Shown: piece by piece, positions 58,514 through 64,000 of the stretch
Layout: each line of letters starts with the position of its first letter
Numbering within the stretch: position 1 is the first letter of the stretch
Assembly: GCF_003410055.1 (NCBI RefSeq)
Contig: NZ_QUZK01000003.1
Coordinates: forward strand, 1 to 64,000
Source: Wenzhouxiangella sediminis
Lineage (GTDB): Bacteria > Pseudomonadota > Gammaproteobacteria > Xanthomonadales > Wenzhouxiangellaceae
Direction: 5' to 3'
DNA length: 64,000 nt
Notes under the pieces: model-generated
Seen by the model: only the letters and a program-made list of their open reading frames with translations
The model's database searches: none
Told to the model about the DNA's origin: nothing
Made by a program: the position numbers and the translations under genes

Positions 58514-59227
58514 ATGAGACAGATCGTTCTCGACACCGAAACCACGGGCCTCGAGCCGCAGGAAGGGCATCGCATCATCGAGATCGGCTGCCTGGAGATG
58601 ATCGAGCGGCGCCAGACCGGGCGCAGTTTCCACGTCTACATCAATCCGGAGCGGGACGTGGAAGATGGGGCCATGGCCGTCCACGGAATCACCAACGATT
58701 TCCTCGCCGACAAGCCGCGTTTCGCCGACCTGGCCGGGGACTTCATCGAGTTCATCCGCGACGCCGAGCTGGTCATCCACAACGCGGCTTTCGACGTCGG
58801 CTTCCTCGACGCCGAGCTGGCGCGCCTGGACGAGCCCACCCGGGTGGGCGAGCACGCGACGATTCTCGACACCCTGATGCTCGCACGCGAGCTGCATCCG
58901 GGCCAGCGCGTGAGCCTGGACGCGCTGTGCAAGCGCTACGAGGTGGACAACTCCGGTCGCGAGCTGCACGGCGCCCTGCTCGATGCCGAATTGCTGGCCG
59001 AGGTCTACCTGGCGATGACCGGCGGCCAGGTCGACCTGGCACTGGATCTGTCCGGCGACCGGGACGGTTCGGATGCCGGCAGCGAAGCGGTGGTCGACGT
59101 GGACGTATCGAAGCTGGTCGTGCGCCGGGCCGACGAGACCGAGCTTGCCGCGCACCGGGACCGCCTGGAAGCGATTCGCGAGAGCGCCGGTCATTGTCTC
59201 TGGCAGGAGTCCTTGGCCGAGGACTGA
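58514..59227 (+). CDS. dnaQ: DNA polymerase III epsilon subunit (proofreading exonuclease)
   Basis: A 237-residue DEDDh 3'-5' exonuclease. Exo I is LDTETTGLEP, Exo II HNAAFDVGFLD and Exo III HGALLDAELLAEVYL with the general-base His. The C-terminal tail binds the polymerase alpha subunit. The ATG at 58514 follows TAAGGA; a longer frame starting in the family B arm is not used by homology. rnhA-dnaQ adjacency is conserved, although here an inverted repeat lies between them. Confidence 0.96.
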   Translation: MRQIVLDTETTGLEPQEGHRIIEIGCLEMIERRQTGRSFHVYINPERDVEDGAMAVHGITNDFLADKPRFADLAGDFIEFIRDAELVIHNAAFDVGFLDAELARLDEPTRVGEHATILDTLMLARELHPGQRVSLDALCKRYEVDNSGRELHGALLDAELLAEVYLAMTGGQVDLALDLSGDRDGSDAGSEAVVDVDVSKLVVRRADETELAAHRDRLEAIRESAGHCLWQESLAED

Positions 59228-59251
59228 CTGCTTTTCGGCGGACCGAGGCTT

Positions 59252-60751
59252 TTACTGCGCGTCCGAGCCGCTTGTCGCGGTTTCTTCGTCTTCACCGGCG
59301 GGCGTCGCTTCGGGCGAGTCCACGTCGACCAGCAGCGGGTGGTCGCGTCCTTCCATCCACAGCAGGATTTCGAAGAAGGTCCGTATGTTCTCGACGTACT
59401 GCACGGGCTCGTAGCCGCGCGCATAGCCGTAGCGCGTCTGGCTGTACCAGCGCTCCTGGGTGAGCAGCGGCAGGGACTCGCGCACGTCGACCCAGCGGTC
59501 GGGATCGCCGCCGCGGATTTCGGTCAGCACGCGGGCATCCTCGAGATGGCCGTAGCCGATGTTGTAGGCGGCCATGGCCAGCCAGAGGCGGTCGGGGTGC
59601 TCGATGCGGTCCGGAACGCGGTCGATCATCGAACGCAGGTAGCGCGCCCCGCCCATGATGCTCTGTTCGGGATCGACGCGATTGTCGATGCCGAGCTGGC
59701 GGGCGGTGCGGCGGGTCAGCATCATGATGCCGCGCACACCGGTCCTCGAGACCGCCGACGGATCCCAGTGCGACTCCTGGTAACCCACGGCCGCGAGCAG
59801 CCGCCAGTCCAGGTCGTGCGCCCGGGCCGCCTCCTCGAACAAGGGGCGCAACTCGGGCAGGCGCTCGCGGATCTGGCGCATGAAGGTGAACGTGCCGACG
59901 GGCTCGTAGTTCTCGATATGACCGTAGTGGCGCTCGCGCAAGTCGGCCAGCACCGCGTCGGCCTCGGCCACCAGGAAGAACTCGCGCATGACCTGGACCA
60001 GGGAATCATCGTCTGATCGTTCCGTCGCCCAGGCCAGCGGCTGGGGTTCGCCCAGCTCGAAGGCCGGCCGGATGGCCGGAAAGAAGCGGCGGTTGAGCTC
60101 GAGGATATTGGAGTCGATGATCGTGTAATCGACTTCCTCGTTGCTGATCGCCTCGAAAAGGTCCTCGATGCTTGCGTGGCGGCGGATCTCGGGTTCGACG
60201 GCCACGTCATGCCGGGCGAGGAGGGGCAGGTAGACGGTGCCCTCCATGACTGCCAGGCGGCCGTCGGCGAGTTCCTCGACCGAGCGCGGACGCGGCGAAC
60301 CGCGCCGATACACGACGGTGGGCACGACTTCCTCGTAGGCCGGCCCGAAGCGCAGCTGCGACTGACGATAAGCGGTGCGGGTCAGGTTGGCGGCCACGAA
60401 GTCGCCGCGGCCGTCCAGGAGGGCCGGTACCAGGTCGCCCACACTGGGCACGGTGACCACCTGGAGCGGCACGCCGAGATAGCGGGCGAAGGCCAGCGCC
60501 AGTTCGTATTCGAAACCGGTTTCGCCTTCGGCGCCGAGGTAGTAGGTCGAAGCGCCGTTGACCGTCAGCATGACCAGGCTGCCGCGGGCCTCGATCCGTT
60601 CGACATGGCTCAGGCCGCTGTCGCCCGAGGTCGTCGCGACGACAATGGCCAGCGCGATCAGCAGCAACTGACCCAGCGTCCGGAGCCGCTCGAGCAGGCT
60701 GCGCTGCCAGCCCGGCGTGCCCGGATCCTCATGCGCCGCCCGGCCGTTCAT
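59252..60751 (-). CDS. mltF: Membrane-bound lytic murein transglycosylase F
   Basis: A 499-residue protein with one N-terminal membrane segment (about 27-43), a periplasmic solute-binding (SBP_bac_3) domain (about 55-285) and a C-terminal SLT domain with the catalytic Glu in AVGYQESHWDP and AAYNIGYGHLEDA. It cleaves peptidoglycan without hydrolysis, releasing anhydromuropeptides. The final 25 residues are acidic and disordered. It is divergent from gltX and convergent with dnaQ. Confidence 0.94.
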   Translation of the reverse strand: MNGRAAHEDPGTPGWQRSLLERLRTLGQLLLIALAIVVATTSGDSGLSHVERIEARGSLVMLTVNGASTYYLGAEGETGFEYELALAFARYLGVPLQVVTVPSVGDLVPALLDGRGDFVAANLTRTAYRQSQLRFGPAYEEVVPTVVYRRGSPRPRSVEELADGRLAVMEGTVYLPLLARHDVAVEPEIRRHASIEDLFEAISNEEVDYTIIDSNILELNRRFFPAIRPAFELGEPQPLAWATERSDDDSLVQVMREFFLVAEADAVLADLRERHYGHIENYEPVGTFTFMRQIRERLPELRPLFEEAARAHDLDWRLLAAVGYQESHWDPSAVSRTGVRGIMMLTRRTARQLGIDNRVDPEQSIMGGARYLRSMIDRVPDRIEHPDRLWLAMAAYNIGYGHLEDARVLTEIRGGDPDRWVDVRESLPLLTQERWYSQTRYGYARGYEPVQYVENIRTFFEILLWMEGRDHPLLVDVDSPEATPAGEDEETATSGSDAQ

Positions 60752-60910
60752 GCGGCCGTTGCTGCGCGGGCGTGAAGTGGATGGCGAAGGAAGATCATGC
60801 GGTCGCCGCGAGGTGGATCACGATGCCCTTTATAGCGGATTTGGCGCCCGAGCTTAAGCCGTTCTCCTCTGCTAGAATAGCCGGCTTTTCTCCCTTCGAG
60901 CGTTCCGTCC

Positions 60911-62341
60911 ATGGCCCGCGACACCCGACCGATTCGGACCCGATTCGCCCCTTCGCCCACCGGTTTCCTGCACATCGGCGGTGCGCGCACCGCGCTGTTT
61001 TGCTGGCTGGCGGCACGTGCCACCGGCGGGCAGTTCGTCCTGCGCATCGAAGATACCGACCGTCAGCGATCCACGGCCGAATCGGTCCAGGCCATTCTCG
61101 ACGGGATGGCCTGGCTGGGCCTGGATGCCGACGAGGGGCCGTTCTACCAGAGCGAGCGCATGGATCGCTACCGCGAAGTGGTCGACCGGCTGCTGGACAA
61201 CGGGCAGGCCTACCGCTGCTATTGCTCGAAGGAGCGCCTCGAGAAGCTGCGCGAGCAGGCCATGGACGCCGGCGAAAAGCCCCGCTACGACGGGCACTGC
61301 CGCAACCTCGAGCAAGCGCCCGAGGGCGTCGAGCCGGTGATTCGCTTCCGCAATCCGCTCGAGGGTTCGGTGGCCTTCGACGATCGGGTCCGCGGACGCA
61401 TCGAAGTGTCCAACGCCGAGCTCGACGACCTGGTGATCATGCGTGCCGACGGCTCGCCCACCTACAACTTCGCCGTGGTCATCGACGACCTCGACATGAA
61501 CATCAACCTGGTCATCCGCGGCGACGACCACATCAACAACACGCCGCGGCAGATCAATATCTACCGGGCGCTCGACGTGGAACCGCCGGAGTTCGGGCAC
61601 GTGCCGATGATTCTCGGCGACGACGGTGCGCGCCTTTCCAAGCGCCACGGCGCCGTCAGCGTGATGAGCTACCGCGAGCAGGGCTACCTGCCCGACGCCA
61701 TGATCAACTACCTGGCCCGCCTGGGCTGGTCCCACGGCGATCAGGAGATCTTTTCGCGCGAGGAGCTCATCGAGCTGTTCGACATCGCCGACGTCAACCA
61801 CAAGGCCTCGCGCTTCGATACGGCCAAGCTCAACTGGCTCAACCAGCACTACCTGCGCGAGGGCAACCACGACGAGGTCCACTCCGAGCTGGTCTGGCAT
61901 TTCCAGCACGCCGGCCTGCATACCGAGAACGGTCCGTCGCTGGCCGACCTGGTTGCCGTGCAGGCCGAACGGGTCGAGACCCTGGTTGAGCTCGTCGAGC
62001 GCAGCCGACCGTTCTACGAAGATTTCTCCGAGTACGAACACACAGCCGCGAAGAAGCACCTGCGGCCGGTGGCCGGAGAGCCCCTCGAGAACCTGCGCAA
62101 CCGGCTGGCCGGGTTGGCTCACTGGCGCGTGGACGATCTGCAGGCGGCCGTCCAGGCTACGGTGGACGAACTGGAGATCGGATTCGGCAAGATCGGCATG
62201 CCGCTGAGGGTGGCGCTGATGGGCCACGGCGAATCCCCCGCGATCGACAAGACCCTGTGGCTGATGGGCCGTGAGCGCACCCTGGCCCGCATCGACCGCG
62301 CCCTGGCCCACATCGCCGACCGTGCCGCTGCCCAGGACTGA
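60911..62341 (+). CDS. gltX: Glutamyl-tRNA synthetase
   Basis: A 476-residue class I synthetase. The HIGH motif is in [13 protein letters not shown] and the KMSKS-like motif is [14 protein letters not shown] and the anticodon-binding helical domain are intact. The length is normal. The ATG at 60911 begins the conserved [20 protein letters not shown] -10 box lies at about 60873-60878. Family C sequence follows the stop in place of a classical terminator. Confidence 0.97.
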   Translation: MARDTRPIRTRFAPSPTGFLHIGGARTALFCWLAARATGGQFVLRIEDTDRQRSTAESVQAILDGMAWLGLDADEGPFYQSERMDRYREVVDRLLDNGQAYRCYCSKERLEKLREQAMDAGEKPRYDGHCRNLEQAPEGVEPVIRFRNPLEGSVAFDDRVRGRIEVSNAELDDLVIMRADGSPTYNFAVVIDDLDMNINLVIRGDDHINNTPRQINIYRALDVEPPEFGHVPMILGDDGARLSKRHGAVSVMSYREQGYLPDAMINYLARLGWSHGDQEIFSREELIELFDIADVNHKASRFDTAKLNWLNQHYLREGNHDEVHSELVWHFQHAGLHTENGPSLADLVAVQAERVETLVELVERSRPFYEDFSEYEHTAAKKHLRPVAGEPLENLRNRLAGLAHWRVDDLQAAVQATVDELEIGFGKIGMPLRVALMGHGESPAIDKTLWLMGRERTLARIDRALAHIADRAAAQD

Positions 62342-62360
62342 TGTTGGCGGGCATCGGTTC

Positions 62361-62486
62361 TTGAAAACCTTTCAAACGCAAAGACGCAAAGACGCAAAGA
62401 ATTAAAAAAGACTGGTCGATGCTTTCGATCGTTTCTCTTCTGGGTTCTTTGCGTCTTCGCGTCTTTGCGTTTTAAAGATTTTCAAA
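62361..62486. repeat. Family C element (CGCAAAGA-type tandem arms, inverted)
   Basis: The left arm at 62361-62402 holds three CGCAAAGA units with the outer flank TTGAAAACCTTTC. The right arm at 62446-62486 is its complement with matching outer flank (AAAGATTTTCAA), so the arms pair over about 40 bp with few mismatches. The spacer is 43 bp. It lies between gltX and zur. Confidence 0.88.
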
Positions 62487-62498
62487 CCCACCCCCTGA

Positions 62499-62504
62499 TA
62501 GAAT
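62499..62504 (+). promoter_or_regulatory. Possible -10 box of zur, implying a leaderless mRNA
   Basis: TAGAAT ends 6 bp before the zur ATG and no ribosome site is visible. If it is the real -10 box, transcription would start at or next to the start codon. The -35 position falls on the end of the family C arm and is not a good match. Confidence 0.35.
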
Positions 62505-62510
62505 CTGGCC

Positions 62511-62957
62511 ATGGACTCCAGCCAGGTCATTCGTGAGGTCGAGCAGCGCTGTCGGCAGCGTGGGCTGCGGTTGACGCCGACGCGCAGGCGGGTCCTCGAA
62601 CTGGTTTTGTCGGCCGATGGCCCGGTCAAGGCCTACGACCTGCTCGACCAGCTCAAGGCCGAGCAGCCCAACGCGGCGCCGCCCACGGTCTACCGGGCGC
62701 TGGAGTTCCTGCTGGAAAATCACTTCATCCATCGGCTCGAGTCGCTCAACGCCTTCGTCAGCTGTTTCCACCCGGCCGAATCCCACCAGGGCCAGTTCCT
62801 GATTTGCGACGAGTGCCAGGCGGTGATCGAGATTCACGAGCCCGGTCTCACCCGCAATCTCAGCGAGGCGGCAGAGCATGAAGGTTTCCATCCCGACCGA
62901 CAGGTGCTCGAAATCTACGGCCTCTGCAGCGCCTGTTACGAGGCCCGGCGCTCTTGA
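62511..62957 (+). CDS. zur: Zinc uptake regulator of the Fur family
   Basis: A 148-residue metalloregulator with a Fur-type winged helix (GLRLTPTRRRVLELVL, PPTVYRALEFLLENH) and two CxxC structural zinc pairs (ICDEC and CSAC). The dispersed Cys/His pattern and short length match Zur rather than Fur. It would repress zinc importers when zinc is abundant; none is in view. Its stop overlaps the TTG start of the WYL regulator. Confidence 0.9.
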   Translation: MDSSQVIREVEQRCRQRGLRLTPTRRRVLELVLSADGPVKAYDLLDQLKAEQPNAAPPTVYRALEFLLENHFIHRLESLNAFVSCFHPAESHQGQFLICDECQAVIEIHEPGLTRNLSEAAEHEGFHPDRQVLEIYGLCSACYEARRS

Positions 62958-63922
62958 GTCGTCGGGAACGTCTCTACCACTTGCACGATATCCTGCGCCA
63001 GCGGCGTACGCCGATCGCGCGACAGGACCTGATGGACGAACTCGGCTGCTCCCAGGCGACGCTCTACCGTTTGATCAACGAGTTGCGCGACCACCTCGGC
63101 GCGCCCCTCGAACAGGATCCGGACGGTCGCGGCTTCTACTACGACCGCAGCCTGGCCGGCAGTTTCGAGCTGCCCGGCCTGTGGATCAGTCCCGACGAGC
63201 TCCAGGCCCTGCTGACTGCCCGCCACGTCCTGGGCAACGTCCAGCCCGGATTGCTCGAGGATGAACTCGAGGGCGTCCAGCAGCGCATCAACCAGCTGCT
63301 CGATGCCCAGGGACTGGACTTTTCGACCCAGCCCGGGCGCATCAATATCCGGCACGACGCCGGACGGCCGGTACCGGCCGAACTGTTCGAGGACGTGATG
63401 CAGGCCCTGTTCCGGCGCGAACGCCTGGTCATCACCTATCACGGTCGCCGGCGCGACGATGTCAGCGAACGGGAAGTGTCGCCTCAGCGCCTGACCAGCT
63501 ATCGCGACCGCTGGTACCTGGATGCCTGGTGCCACCGCTCGGAGGGCCTGCGCAGTTTCGCCCTGGAACGAATCCGCGAGATCCGGCGCCTGGAGGAGGA
63601 GAGTCTCGAACTCCCGGAGGAGGACATCGCGCTGCACTTCGACCAGGCATTCGGCATCTTCTCGGGGCCGGCGGAACACGAGGCCTTGCTCCGATTCAGC
63701 CCGGAGGCCGCGCGGTGGGCCGCCGACGAGGTCTGGCATCCCGAGCAGCGGACGCAATGGCGGCCGGACGGCCGCTTCGAACTTTCCGTGCCGTTCGGCC
63801 GCAGCCGCGAACTGGTCATGGAAATCTTGCGTTACGGCAGGGATATCGAGGTCCTTGCGCCCGATTTCCTGCGCCAGGCTGTTTCGAGCCAGCTCGAGGC
63901 AGCGCTGGGACACTATCGCTAG
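62954..63922 (+). CDS. YafY-type WYL-domain transcriptional regulator
   Basis: A 322-residue regulator with an N-terminal helix-turn-helix (RRERLYHLHDILRQRRTPIA, CSQATLYRLINEL), a WYL domain (LTSYRDRWYLDAWCHRSEGLRSF) and a C-terminal WCX extension. WYL domains bind ligands such as nucleic acids or nucleotides, and many such regulators sit next to defence genes. The start is a TTG overlapping the zur stop (TTGA). Only 78 bp of non-coding sequence follow before the window ends, so its target is not visible. Confidence 0.88.
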   Translation: MSRRERLYHLHDILRQRRTPIARQDLMDELGCSQATLYRLINELRDHLGAPLEQDPDGRGFYYDRSLAGSFELPGLWISPDELQALLTARHVLGNVQPGLLEDELEGVQQRINQLLDAQGLDFSTQPGRINIRHDAGRPVPAELFEDVMQALFRRERLVITYHGRRRDDVSEREVSPQRLTSYRDRWYLDAWCHRSEGLRSFALERIREIRRLEEESLELPEEDIALHFDQAFGIFSGPAEHEALLRFSPEAARWAADEVWHPEQRTQWRPDGRFELSVPFGRSRELVMEILRYGRDIEVLAPDFLRQAVSSQLEAALGHYR

Positions 63923-64000
63923 GAATCGCTGGAAAACCGACCCCGATCGGAGTACAAAGGCAACTGTAGAGAGCCTGTCACGGTCATGTCATGGGGCTGT

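Overview
This is a 64 kb stretch of GC-rich chromosome (about 65% by eye) from an aerobic, heterotrophic gammaproteobacterium. The gene content fits the Xanthomonadales/Chromatiales border, for example a Wenzhouxiangella-like organism. That placement is an inference from the TonB-dependent receptors, split metH, phhAB, the moxR-DUF58-transglutaminase set, the PsrA-like fad regulation and the Xanthomonas/Pseudomonas-style REP repeats. No rRNA, tRNA, CRISPR array, integrase or transposase was seen.

Layout. 1-813: non-coding, REP-like and inverted repeats. 814-2016: two small c-type cytochromes and a secreted protein. 2244-8726: gcdH, a fused branched-chain 2-oxoacid dehydrogenase E1, a TonB-like protein, icd and an omega-amidase. 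8828-11776: a large TonB-dependent receptor. 11840-14490: a lower-GC accessory island with a Cys-rich secreted protein and a monothiol thioredoxin-fold protein. 14556-17883: S9 peptidase, lexA with its SOS box, and a Slp lipoprotein. 17926-22954: one tight operon phhA-phhB-moxR-DUF58-transglutaminase. 23009-24512: an FAD oxidoreductase followed by a structured ncRNA candidate. 24793-31760: a beta-oxidation cluster (TetR/PsrA-like, fadE, fadB-type, fadA). 31813-37921: fimT, yceH, aspartate aminotransferase, uvrB, ZIP transporter, DJ-1/PfpI. 38141-43744: lipoprotein, iron-type TonB receptor with a Fur-like box, and a TIGR03032 fusion protein. 43799-46653: a GntR-controlled ABC operon. 46847-53015: FKBP isomerase, DUF2058 protein and a regulator-metH1-metH2 operon. 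53245-57815: an iron-linked pair (PiuC-type hydroxylase and a Gly-Glu-repeat protein around a Fur-like box), a cupin-8 protein, gloB and a methyltransferase. 57812-63922: rnhA, dnaQ, mltF, gltX, zur and a WYL regulator.

The main non-genic pattern is that most of the longer gaps between housekeeping genes hold an inverted, hairpin-capable element. Four families (A-D) are made of unrelated short tandem units of about 7-12 bp, placed as two inverted arms around a 12-165 bp spacer. A fifth family (E; 24514-24786 and 37997-38142) has a conserved interior, and its arms differ between copies at five positions. All five differences are compensated on the partner arm, which is direct evidence for selection on base pairing. 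Several dyads sit exactly on gene stop codons. The other prime candidate for an undescribed system is the Cys-rich secreted protein plus CxxS thioredoxin-fold pair at 12345-14138.
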